Origin: Hymenobacter terrenus
GTDB lineage: Bacteria > Bacteroidota > Bacteroidia > Cytophagales > Hymenobacteraceae
DNA: 64,000 bases
Reading direction: 5' to 3'
Assembly: GCF_000972495.1 (NCBI RefSeq)
Contig: NZ_LATM01000008.1
Location: 124,293 to 188,292, forward strand
A program made the position numbers and the translations under genes. The notes beneath the pieces are model-generated. The model was not told the DNA's origin and did not search any database. It saw only the letters and a list, made by a program, of their open reading frames with translations. The first letter of the stretch is position 1. Each line of letters opens with the position of its first letter. Below, one piece after another: positions 44,233 through 53,200 of this stretch.

Positions 44233-44377
44233 ATGCCCACCGGAACCCTGCTCATCATCGACGACGAAGCGCGCCTGCGCAACTACTGACGTGCTGGAGC
44301 TGGAAGGCTACACTGTGCTGCAAGCCCCCGACGCCCACCGTGGCCTCGAGCTGCTTCAGCAACACGCCGACGACGTG
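44233..44377 (+). pseudogene. Degraded copy of the response regulator 5' end
   Basis: 145 bases nearly identical to 46132-46281, the start of the sigma-54 response regulator (TGTLLIIDDEARLR at protein level). A five-base deletion and changes after codon 17 create an in-frame TGA at 44287-44289. The copy stops abruptly after GACGACGTG, where the intact gene continues. It is a fragment, not a gene. Confidence 0.9.
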
Positions 44378-44426
44378 GACCATCCCGCTTCAATAGGGCG
44401 AGTATCAGGAATGAGGTTTGGGGAAG

Positions 44427-45017
44427 TTAGGCGAGGTCGCGCACTTGCCAGTCAGGCGCAGGCGCCGGGCGGTCAGTCAGGTTGTACAAGCGAAAGTCCA
44501 AGCCCCACTCCCCCAGCTTTGCAGTCAGGCGCTGGTCAAGGGCGGTGATGTAGTCTTGGCGATTTAAGCGACGTAGAGCATTTTTGGCATCACCTTCAAG
44601 TATGGGAACCGGCGGTGGTTCTACCAGGAACAAAATCACCTCGATGTCTGGTCGTTGGCTGAGGCAAGCACAGAAGCTTAATGAGGGCTCGTTAAGTCGT
44701 TCAGCTAACAGTAGTCCCACCAATGTACCAGCGGTTTTGCCGAGTATGGAGATAAAAAGCTCAGCATGGCGTGGCCCAACCGCAAGGGTACGTCTGCGGT
44801 CGTCTTTCACTTCGATGAATTGTAGTTGCTCGGGGACACCGGGGAGCCGACAGATGATATCTACTCCCTGTACGTTCTGAACACCACCTTTCTCAATCGT
44901 GCGTCGATAGAAGCTCGCGGGTTCGTTCGTTACCGGGTCAGCTTGATGGTCGTATTTAATAACGGCCCAGTTGGACGGAAAATCAAAGGCGAGTTTCTTT
45001 TCAACGACGGTCGGCAT
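44427..45017 (-). CDS. Putative PD-(D/E)xK nuclease, partner of the AAA ATPase
   Basis: 196 residues. A central GVDIICRLP...LQFIEVKDD gives D53, E69 and K71, which fits the D-x(n)-ExK metal site of restriction-endonuclease-fold nucleases. Beta and alpha predictions around it (AELFISILGKTAGTLVGLLL) agree. The family is not recognised beyond that, so nuclease activity is inferred. It overlaps the end of the AAA ATPase gene by 17 bases (45001-45017) and is the second gene of that pair. The pair is flanked by duplicated response-regulator starts. Confidence 0.7.
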   Translation of the reverse strand: MPTVVEKKLAFDFPSNWAVIKYDHQADPVTNEPASFYRRTIEKGGVQNVQGVDIICRLPGVPEQLQFIEVKDDRRRTLAVGPRHAELFISILGKTAGTLVGLLLAERLNEPSLSFCACLSQRPDIEVILFLVEPPPVPILEGDAKNALRRLNRQDYITALDQRLTAKLGEWGLDFRLYNLTDRPAPAPDWQVRDLA

Positions 45018-46083
45018 TCGCTTTTTGGTCGTCTTGTATGAAAACCTCTTCCAGCGCGTCGGCTTGTTTCAATTCTACTTCCAGGGCTACCACATCGGGC
45101 AGGTACTCGAAGTCATCCTTGGTAATAACCGTGGTAGGCTGTCCAGGCTCGGCATTCAACCCAAAGTATTGAAGTGGCAATTTTACCTTATCCTTCTCGC
45201 GTGATAGAATGTGAAACTCCTTTAGCAAGCTCATACTATGGGTTGCTAAGATTATTTGGAAGCCTTGACGGGCTAGTTCGGCTAGTATTGCGGCTAGTTT
45301 TCGGAGCAGCGCAGGATTTAGGTTGGCTTCGGGCTCGTCCCAAAAAAGGGTACTCTGCTTGGTGAGACTGCCGTTATTTAGCAGGCGCTGCAATGTTCCA
45401 AACTTACGTAGCCCCTCTGCTACCATGCTTACATCCATGGACTTTTCCTTGGCAAAGGACACATAAAAGCGGCTGCCATCTGACTCCACTTCGCCGCCAA
45501 TGACCTCATTCAATTGCATGAGTACATCTGTCGTCTCTGGTTGCTTGAGTGGCAGATTATCCAATTGATTTAACAAATCCAAGTATGTTTCGTCAATTGG
45601 TAGCCGGAGTTGTTTTGAAGCGGGGCGCATCCAGCCCAAAGTAAGAATCTCTTTGGCCGGAATAAATACTGGGGCTGCGTTAGCTCTACCTATTTCTGCT
45701 GCCGCAGAGGGTGGGTTCAAAACGATACGATGCTCAGCTGAAATATCGGGAGAGAAATTGAGCAGTCCAGGACTGAGGCGTTCATCATCTAATTCGTATA
45801 AAACTGCTGCCTGCGCAGGATTAGCTTGTCGTCTAATTAGCTCTGCTACATCAGCAGGAGTAGGCCGAAAAATCTCTTTCAGAGACGTCAGCGGCGAATC
45901 TAAGTTGATATCTCCTCCATTATGCACACGGCTTGTTAAGCTACGAAGCAGCGCATACCCCAGCTTCAATACATGAGTCTTGCCCGTCCCATTAGTGCCA
46001 ACAATAACATTCAGCCCCTGCACAAACTCAAAGTCGGCATCGGCGAAAACGGTGAAATTCTTAAGGTGGAGGCGCTTTAGCAT
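45001..46083 (-). CDS. AAA family ATPase (AAA_15/AAA_21, OLD-like)
   Basis: Start at 46083 (MLKRLHLKNFTVFADADF); the frame runs on to 46320 but that part is antisense to the response regulator. 360 residues with an ABC/SMC-like head. Walker A is GTNGTGKT (29-36), VFIPAKEIL lies at about 139-147, Walker B is TLFWDEPEANLNP (about 245-256), and the switch His is in LATHSMSLL. There is no Toprim domain, unlike OLD nucleases. The nuclease-like gene downstream overlaps it, so the two work as a unit, reminiscent of Septu, PARIS or similar ATPase-effector defence pairs, but not matched to any of them here. Confidence 0.85.
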   Translation of the reverse strand: MLKRLHLKNFTVFADADFEFVQGLNVIVGTNGTGKTHVLKLGYALLRSLTSRVHNGGDINLDSPLTSLKEIFRPTPADVAELIRRQANPAQAAVLYELDDERLSPGLLNFSPDISAEHRIVLNPPSAAAEIGRANAAPVFIPAKEILTLGWMRPASKQLRLPIDETYLDLLNQLDNLPLKQPETTDVLMQLNEVIGGEVESDGSRFYVSFAKEKSMDVSMVAEGLRKFGTLQRLLNNGSLTKQSTLFWDEPEANLNPALLRKLAAILAELARQGFQIILATHSMSLLKEFHILSREKDKVKLPLQYFGLNAEPGQPTTVITKDDFEYLPDVVALEVELKQADALEEVFIQDDQKANADRR

Positions 46084-46131
46084 AGTCAAAACTACGTAAT
46101 TGCGGTCCCATTCGGCCAATCCTTCTCCAAA

Positions 46132-47496
46132 ATGCCCACCGGAACCCTGCTCATCATCGACGACGAAGCGCGCTTGCGCCAGCTGCTGGCCCAGGTGCTG
46201 GAGCTGGAAGGCTACACCGTGCTGCAGGCCCCCGACGCCCACCGTGGCCTTGAGCTGCTTCAGCAACACGCCGACGACGTGCTCCTGGTGCTCTCCGACG
46301 TGAAGCTGCCCGACGGCCACGGCGTAGACCTACTGCCCCGCTACAAAGCCGCCGCCCCCGATGCCGAAGTGGTGCTGCTCACCGCCTACGGCACCATCCC
46401 CGACGGCGTGAAGGCCATGAAGCTCGGCGCGTTCGACTACCTCACCAAGGGCGATTTTGAGCAGCAGCTGGTGGTGGTGGTCGACCGCGCCGCCGAAAAA
46501 GCCCGCCTCCGCAAGCGCGTGACCGAGCTGGAGCGCCGCGTGGGCCAGCAGTACACCTTCGAGGCCATGATAGGCGACTCTGTGGAGCTGAAGCGGGTGC
46601 AGAAACTGGCGCAGCAAGTGGCGCCCACCGACTCGACGGTGCTGCTGGAAGGGCCCACCGGCAGCGGCAAGGAGCTGTTTGCCCAGGCCATTCACCAGGC
46701 CAGCGGGCGACGGGGCAAGGCCTTCGTGGCCGTCAATTGCAGCGCCTTCCCCAAAGACTTGCTCGAATCGGAGCTGTTTGGCTACAAGAAAGGCGCCTTC
46801 ACCGGCGCGCTCACCGACAAGAAAGGCCTGCTGGAAGAAGCCAACGGCGGCACCCTGTTTCTGGACGAAATCGGCGAGCTGGAGCTCAACGTGCAGGCCA
46901 AGTTCCTGCGGGTGCTCGAGATGCAGCAGTTCACCAAGCTCGGCGACACCAAGCCCACCAAGGTGAACGTGCGCTTGGTGGCCGCCACCAACCGCAACCT
47001 CAAGCAGGAAGCCGACGAGGGCCGTTTCCGCCCCGATTTGTACTACCGCTTGTCGGTGTTCATCATCCAGGTGCCGCCCCTCAAAGACCGGCCCGCCGAC
47101 GTGCCGCCCCTGGCCCACTATTTCCTGCAATACTTCGCCGCCAAGCTCGGCAAGCGCCTGCCCGGCCTGGAGCCCGAGTGCCTGGCGCTGCTCCAACGCT
47201 ATACCTGGCCCGGCAATGTGCGCGAGCTAAAAAATGTGCTCGAACGCGCCGCCATCCTCGCGCCCAGCCGAGAATTATTATCCGCCGATTTCCTGCCCGA
47301 CGAATTCCACGCCCTCACCCGCCCCCCCCGCCCTGGCGCCGACGCGGCCGATGAAAGCCTGCGGGCCCTGGAAGCCCGCCACATCGGCAAGCTGATGGCG
47401 GAGCTGGACGGCAACAAGCCTGAAGTGGCCAAACGGCTGGGCATCGGGCTAACCACGCTCTACCGCAAGCTACAGGAATACGGGCTGGACGGGTAA
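46132..47496 (+). CDS. Sigma-54-dependent response regulator (NtrC family)
   Basis: 454 residues. The receiver domain (about 5-120) has IIDDEARLR, the phospho-Asp in LSDVKLPDGHG, T in LLTAYGT and K in YLTKGDF. The AAA+ domain (about 148-380) has Walker A EGPTGSGKELF and the sigma-54 contact GAFTGA (FGYKKGAFTGALTD), and the Fis-type helix-turn-helix is at 410-454 (NKPEVAKRLGIGLTTLYRKL). Its first 150 bases are duplicated at 44233. The kinase gene follows after 132 bp. The pair may control the ABC/OmpA locus, from which it is now separated by the cargo blocks. Confidence 0.95.
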   Translation: MPTGTLLIIDDEARLRQLLAQVLELEGYTVLQAPDAHRGLELLQQHADDVLLVLSDVKLPDGHGVDLLPRYKAAAPDAEVVLLTAYGTIPDGVKAMKLGAFDYLTKGDFEQQLVVVVDRAAEKARLRKRVTELERRVGQQYTFEAMIGDSVELKRVQKLAQQVAPTDSTVLLEGPTGSGKELFAQAIHQASGRRGKAFVAVNCSAFPKDLLESELFGYKKGAFTGALTDKKGLLEEANGGTLFLDEIGELELNVQAKFLRVLEMQQFTKLGDTKPTKVNVRLVAATNRNLKQEADEGRFRPDLYYRLSVFIIQVPPLKDRPADVPPLAHYFLQYFAAKLGKRLPGLEPECLALLQRYTWPGNVRELKNVLERAAILAPSRELLSADFLPDEFHALTRPPRPGADAADESLRALEARHIGKLMAELDGNKPEVAKRLGIGLTTLYRKLQEYGLDG

Positions 47497-47500
47497 AGAA

Positions 47501-47603
47501 CGATGTAGAGACGCCACCCTTGGCGTCTCAGCGGCCGCGCCGTTAGGGCAACACCGGCAGCATTGTTCAACCCCGAGACGCGAAGAGTGGCGTCTCTACA
47601 TCG
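47501..47603. repeat. Inverted repeat, TGTAGAGACGCCA family
   Basis: CGATGTAGAGACGCCACCCT (47501 on) and the arm ending TGGCGTCTCTACATCG (47603) are near-perfect reverse complements over about 29 bases. It fills the gap between regulator and kinase. It is related to 49076-49354. Confidence 0.8.
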
Positions 47604-47628
47604 CTCAGGCCGACAACCGACACCAACC

Positions 47629-49080
47629 ATGTCCCTCAAACTAAAAATCCGCCTCAGCGTCTTGCTGCTGCTGCTGTTGCTGCTGGGGCTGGGCGGCTAC
47701 GCCTTCTTCACCATCAATTACCTGGAGCACGGTGCCCACGGCATCGAGCAGGCCGATTTTAACGTGGCGCGCTCGGCGGTGCTGGCGTTTCTGGGGGCGG
47801 GCACGGCGGTGGGCATCACCATGATGGTGCGGCTGCCGCGCATCGTAGTGCGCCCACTGCGCCGCCTCACCGTAGACATGGAACGGGTGGCCGGCCCCGG
47901 CCCGGCCACCCGCGTGGGCGTGAGCCGGCACGACGAAGTGGGCACCATCGCCACCGCCGTCAACCGCGTGCTGAGCCAGGCCCAGGACGAGCGCCGCGCC
48001 ACCCTGGCCCAGCTGTTTACCGAGCGCAACCGCATGGACAGCCTGGTTCGAAGCCTGGACGAAGGCCTGCTGCTGCTGGATGAGCAGAAGACCATCGTGC
48101 TGGCCAACCCCGTGGCCTGCGACCTGCTGGGCCTGCCCCAAACCGAGCTGCTGGGCCAGTCGGCCGAAGCCGTGGCGCAGCGCAACGAGCTGCTGCGCGA
48201 GCTGCTGGTGCCCCTGGCCGCAGCCAACCTGGCCGGCGACACCGTGCCTGACCCCATCTTCACCTTCCCGCACAAGGGCGACGCGCCGCACTATCAGCTT
48301 AGCATCAGCCCCATCGAAACCCTCGACCCGGCGAGCAAGCCCATGCCCGGCGGCCACATTCTCTGCCTGCGCAACGTGTCGGACTTCAAGAAGCTGGACG
48401 AGCTGAAATCTACCTTCCTGGCCACCATCTCGCACGAGCTGAAAACACCCCTGGCCAGCATCAAGCTCAGCCTGATGCTGCTGCAAAACGAGCGCACCTC
48501 CACCACCGAGCGCCAGACCCTGGCCACCGGCATCGGCGAGGAAACGCAGCGGCTGCTCAGCATGGTGGGCCAGCTCATCGACGTGGCCCGTCTCGACGCG
48601 GGAGCCGGCATCAAGCTCAACGTGCAGCCCATGAGGCTGGCGGAAGTGGTCCGCTACGCCACCCAAACCGTGCAGCCGCAGCTCCTCGATAAGCAGCTCA
48701 AGCTCGACATTCTGATGCCCGACACGCTGCCGGAAGCGCAGGGCGACGTGGAAAAAACCACCTGGGTGCTCATCAACCTGCTTTCTAATGCCGTCCGCTA
48801 CTCGCCGGTGGGGGCGCCGCTGGTCATCCGGGCCATGCAGTGGGGCGAAATGGTGCGCGTGAGCGTGGAAGACCACGGCCCCGGCATCCCGCCGGAGCAC
48901 CACAAGCGCATTTTCCAACGCTTCGCGGGGGTGCCCGGCCGGGGCACGCAAGCCGGCAGCTCGGGGCTGGGCCTGAGCATTTCGCGCGAGTTTATTGATG
49001 CGCAGGGTGGCCGGCTGTGGGTGGAAAGCCAGCCGGAAATGGGCAGCCGGTTTCTATTCACCCTGCCCGTAGCCGTGTAG
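47629..49080 (+). CDS. Sensor histidine kinase, partner of the sigma-54 regulator
   Basis: Start at 47629 (MSLKLKIRLSVLLLLL), because the longer frame includes the repeat. 483 residues: two membrane helices (about 8-30 and 52-72) with almost no periplasmic part, then HAMP (about 75-125; RPLRRLTVDMERVA), PAS (about 150-250; VRSLDEGLLLLDEQKTIVLA) and HisKA with FLATISHELKTPLASIKLSL. The HATPase has NLLSNAVRYSPVGAP, DHGPGIPPEH and SGLGLSISREFI. Its stop codon TAG (49078-49080) is the start of an inverted repeat. The signal is probably sensed in the membrane or cytosol. Confidence 0.94.
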   Translation: MSLKLKIRLSVLLLLLLLLGLGGYAFFTINYLEHGAHGIEQADFNVARSAVLAFLGAGTAVGITMMVRLPRIVVRPLRRLTVDMERVAGPGPATRVGVSRHDEVGTIATAVNRVLSQAQDERRATLAQLFTERNRMDSLVRSLDEGLLLLDEQKTIVLANPVACDLLGLPQTELLGQSAEAVAQRNELLRELLVPLAAANLAGDTVPDPIFTFPHKGDAPHYQLSISPIETLDPASKPMPGGHILCLRNVSDFKKLDELKSTFLATISHELKTPLASIKLSLMLLQNERTSTTERQTLATGIGEETQRLLSMVGQLIDVARLDAGAGIKLNVQPMRLAEVVRYATQTVQPQLLDKQLKLDILMPDTLPEAQGDVEKTTWVLINLLSNAVRYSPVGAPLVIRAMQWGEMVRVSVEDHGPGIPPEHHKRIFQRFAGVPGRGTQAGSSGLGLSISREFIDAQGGRLWVESQPEMGSRFLFTLPVAV

Positions 49081-49354
49081 AGACGCCACCCTTGGGTCTC
49101 GTCGTTGAACGAGGGAAAGGCCGTCATGGAGAGGAAGGCATCGTGTCGGAAAGAACGTCATGCAGAGCGTAGCGAAGCATCTCGCGTGCCGCCACTAACC
49201 CTTTTTCTGACGAGTGGTTTACTCAAGCACGCGAGATGCTTCGCTGCGCTCTGCATGACGTTCTTTCCGACACGACGTTCTTTCCAACATGACGGGTACT
49301 TAAACGCCACCCAAGCGGCGCTAACGACGAGACGCCAAGGATGGCGTCTCTACA
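49076..49354. repeat. Outer inverted repeat of a nested element (TGTAGAGACGCCA family)
   Basis: Left arm 49076-49105 (TGTAGAGACGCCACCCTTGG...) and right arm 49325-49354 are reverse complements with one mismatch and one gap. The left arm includes the stop codon of the histidine kinase. An element of another family lies inside (49142-49274). Confidence 0.8.
49142..49274. repeat. Inner inverted repeat with 48-bp arms, TCATGCAGAGCG family
   Basis: 49142-49189 and 49227-49274 are reverse complements with one mismatch in 48. They contain GTCATGCAGAGCG and GAAGCATCTCGCG, related to the elements at 29199 and 36070. It is nested in the outer repeat. Confidence 0.85.
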
Positions 49355-49442
49355 CCCGCTTCCGGTTGTTTGGCCGTGTTGTGCGTAAACCCGGCCGTAG
49401 CCGTGGCATTCTGCCGCCGCCATTCCCGAAAACCCTTTCTAC

Positions 49443-50153
49443 ATGTCGACTTCCTTGCCCAAATTCACCGTTGAGCGCCTATCCTTTTCTATGCTAACCG
49501 AGCTGCCCAATACCTGGCAGGATAGAGATTATAAGGCCCTGCTGGTTAAAATGAACTATGAGAATCCGGAGGAAATAAAAGCGTCCGAATTGAAAGAAAT
49601 GTGCCTGATGTCGTTCACTGATTTGGAGCCGCGGGAAGCGGCCGAAGTGGTGTTGGGCTATTTATTTTCCGAGCAGCTGAACGCGGGACAGATTGAAAAC
49701 CTGGCGCACCAGATGCTGACGGAACGACTGTGGGAAGAAAACCCCGAACTCCCGCTGCACCAGGGCTTTTACCAGGCCACGCAGCTGCTGCACGATGCCT
49801 ACAACGGCACCTTTCCCAGCGTGAAGGCCGTGGAATTCCGGGTGAAATCCACGGCCGAAAACCCCGATGACTTGGCCGTATTCGCCGATGCGCCCGCCGC
49901 GCCGCTGCTGCGGCTGCTAGCCCCCGGCCTGCCCGCTAATGCCTTGCTAAACCGCCTGTTTTCGACACAATTGGAAGGCCCGAAATTCGACGAAGCCCAA
50001 TTCATTATCTGGCAATTAACGGCCGGCGAAAAAACCGCTGATTCCATTGTGTTCGACGTGGTAAGCTCCGCCTACTGGCTGGAAGAATTCAAATACGCCG
50101 ACACTTATGAAGCCCCAACCCACGCCGACGTGGTGGTAGTTGAAGAGCACTAA
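49443..50153 (+). CDS. Unknown 236-residue protein
   Basis: A soluble, acidic protein with no signal peptide, starting MSTSLPKFTVERLSFSML. Leu/Glu-rich helices predominate (EAAEVVLGYLFSEQLNAGQIENL; VSSAYWLEEFKYADTYE). No family was recognised. It has GC-rich chromosomal codon use. It stands between a nested repeat and the AsmA-like gene and is probably transcribed alone. Confidence 0.75.
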   Translation: MSTSLPKFTVERLSFSMLTELPNTWQDRDYKALLVKMNYENPEEIKASELKEMCLMSFTDLEPREAAEVVLGYLFSEQLNAGQIENLAHQMLTERLWEENPELPLHQGFYQATQLLHDAYNGTFPSVKAVEFRVKSTAENPDDLAVFADAPAAPLLRLLAPGLPANALLNRLFSTQLEGPKFDEAQFIIWQLTAGEKTADSIVFDVVSSAYWLEEFKYADTYEAPTHADVVVVEEH

Positions 50154-50274
50154 ACCCACTGCTTGGCCTTGCCCGCTGGCATACGCGGCAAAATTTTTCG
50201 CGTATGCTAGCCTACTTTGGCACTATCATACGCGGCGGCCTCTCGCTGCTTAACCGGCAACGGCGGCTTCTACT

Positions 50275-53200
50275 ATGAAATCCTTTCCCTTACGACGTGT
50301 GCTGGCATCGGTGGTGCTGCTGGGCGTGGTGGGGCTGGGAGTGGCCGTGTGGCTGCTGGGCAGCAGCTTTGTCCGGCGTCAGGTGGCGCAGTTTGTTCGC
50401 CACAGCCTCACGCACGACTCCGAGCTGGTACTGGCTCCTTTTAAAGTGGAAATGTCGCTCTGGCGCGATTTTCCGCACCTGACCGCTTCCGTTCTACACC
50501 TCAGCCTGACCGATACGTCCCATCATAAAACGGTGCGGGTGCTCCAGATTGACCGCGCCGACCTGTGCCTAGAGCTGCTTAGCCTGCTGCGCAAGCGGGT
50601 GCAGATTACCCGCCTCGTGCTGACCGACGTCGATTTTCAGGAGCGTACCGACTCGCTGGGGCGCACCTGGGGGCTGCGGGGCAAGCGCCGCAAAGGCACC
50701 GCATCGGCCCCTGTGCTCAACCTGAGTCTGGATGAACTGATTGTTAACAATTTCCGCATGAGTTCGCAAAATGCCTACGCCCGCAGTGCCTTTGGCGCGG
50801 CGGCCCGGCAGGCCCGGCTCAGGGCGCGGCTGCGAAACGGGGTGCTGCGGGTGGCCGGTACTCTCGACGGGCAACTGAGCTACCTCCGCACCAGAGCGGG
50901 CACCCTGTTTGAGCGCGAGCCGGTGCAGGCCTGGGTGCACTACACCTACCGCTTCGCCAACCGGCAAGGGCACCTGTGGAACACCCGCGCCACGCTCAAC
51001 GGCGACACCATCCGGGTGAGCGGCACCCATACCGTGGACCCGAAGCAGCCGGTGGGCACCCTCATGAACCTACGCTTCGTGGGCAACCAACCGCTGACCG
51101 AAGTGCTGCGCGCCGCCCTGCCCCCGCGCCTGGAGCCCTACCTGGCCGGGGCCGTCAGCCCCAGCAAGGCTCACATTCACTACACCATCACGGGGCTGAG
51201 CGGCCCGACGGTGAGCCCGCGCAATGTGCTGACGTTTGGGTTGCGCGGGGCCAGCCTGCAATGGCCCGACTCGGCCCGCCGCATCAACCGCTGGGACCTG
51301 CAAGGCAGCTATGACAACGGCACGCAACACAACCCCAAATCGACGGTGCTCACCCTGCAAAAATGCCGCATCTACTCCCGCGCGGGCCAGCTTGATGTGG
51401 CCCTGACACTGCGTGATTTCACCAAACCCTTCCTGGATGCGCGCTTGCGGGGGCGCACCGAGCTGCCCGAGCTGGCCGCCGTGATATCGCCGGGACGCTG
51501 GCGCGCCCGTGGGGGCCTGGCCGACCTTGATGTGCACCTGCGCGGCCTGTTGCCCCCGCGCCCCGGCCAGCCGGGCTACGGCACGTCTCAGGGCACATAC
51601 CAGGCAACCCTTTCGGTACGCGGCACCGCTACTCTGCGTAATGCCTCCTTCCTGCTGCCCGTGCGCGGGGCCGACCTCTCGCAGCTGAATGTGCGGATGG
51701 GATTGAATGATAGTGTCTGGCAGCTCTCCAACGCCTCGGGCTTACTGAATGAGATGCGCTTTCAGGCCTCGGCCACTACCACTCACCTGCTCGATTATCT
51801 CACCGGGCTGCACGCCACAGCCAGCATCAGCGGGCAGTTTGCGGTGGATGAGCTGAGCATAGCCCGGTTGCGCAGCCTGATGCGGCGGGTGCCCCGCACG
51901 GCCAGCGACGGTTTTTTGCGCAACAACCGCCCCCGGCGGGTACGGGTGCTCCGCGACAAGGCCCAGCTGGCCGTCACGTTGGGCAGCGAACTCATTCCGC
52001 CGGGCCTGCTCCTGGACGTGGACCTGCGCTGCCAATACCTGCTGCTGGCCACCGATACCCTCCGCAACCTGGCCGTGACCGTGCGCCACGACGGCCAACG
52101 GGTGCAGCTGCGCAACCTGGCCGGCCAAGTGTGGGGCGCCAACGTGCGCGGCAACGCCGAATGGCCCACCGACTCGGCCAACCGGGTGGCCCCCGTGCAG
52201 TACGACCTGGGCGTGCACTTCGAAACCCTCAACTATCAGCAATTCGTGGCCCGGCTGTCGCAGCCCCTAGCCACTCCGGAGCAACGGGCCGCGCGTGCGG
52301 CCCGGCGCAAGCAAGCCCGGTCCCGGATAGCAACCCAGGCGCCGGGCGCGGGCAGCCCGGCCCTGCGCGATTTGCTGCTGGCGGCCAATGGTCACTTAAC
52401 CATCGATATCGACCAGATGCAGCTGCCCGAGGACGAAAACCTGAGCCAGGTGAGCCTGCGGCTGGAAAAAACGGGCGCCGTGATGCGAATGCCCTACCTA
52501 CGGTTTCTGACGCCGGAAGGCGGGCGCGGCGAAGCCACCGCCACTGCTCAGGTAGAAAACATGCGCCTGCTGGCCGCCGATGCCGACATGACCCTGCGCT
52601 ACGCCACGCTCGACGTGCAACGTCTGCTGTCCCTGATTGCCAGCCTCACCACGCCCGCCGACTCAGCAACGACGGCAATAACCCTGGCCCGGAATGAGCG
52701 CCGCGCTACCCGCCGGGCCCAGCGGCGGCAATCGCAGGCCAATCCCTCCATGGTATCGAACGGGGTGCTGAGCGCGGTGCTGCGCGTGGAGGCCGACCGG
52801 GTGCACTACGCCGCCATCAGTGGCAGTCAGTTTCGGCTGGTGTCGCACCTGCTAGACGGCGAAGCCCGCCTCGACAACTGCACGGTGAATGCCTTGCAGG
52901 GTCGCATTAGCCTGCAAGGCCGCATCTTGAGTACTGCCAACCGCAACCACCACGCCACCCGCGCCCAGCTGCAGCTGGAAGATGTGCAGCTACCCGCCCT
53001 GTTTGCCGCCACCACCAACATGGGCTTTAACCTGCTGGGCAGCGACAATATCCGGGGCAGCCTACGCGGCGTGGTCGATGTACGCACCGACCTCGACGCC
53101 ACCTTGCTGCCCCGCTTGCAGCAAACGAGCGGGTACCTGAAAACCAATTTTCGCAACCTAGAGCTGCTGGATGTGGAGGTGCTGATGGAGGCCCTGCGCT

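Noticed and set aside
46084..46320. N-terminal extension of the AAA ATPase into the response regulator
   Set aside because: The extension is antisense to the regulator's receiver domain. The ATPase fold begins at MLKRLHLKNF (46083).
47641..48951. 436-codon frame opposite the histidine kinase
   Set aside because: Antisense shadow. Rich in His, Gln and Gly without motifs; the plus strand carries HAMP, HisKA and HATPase boxes.
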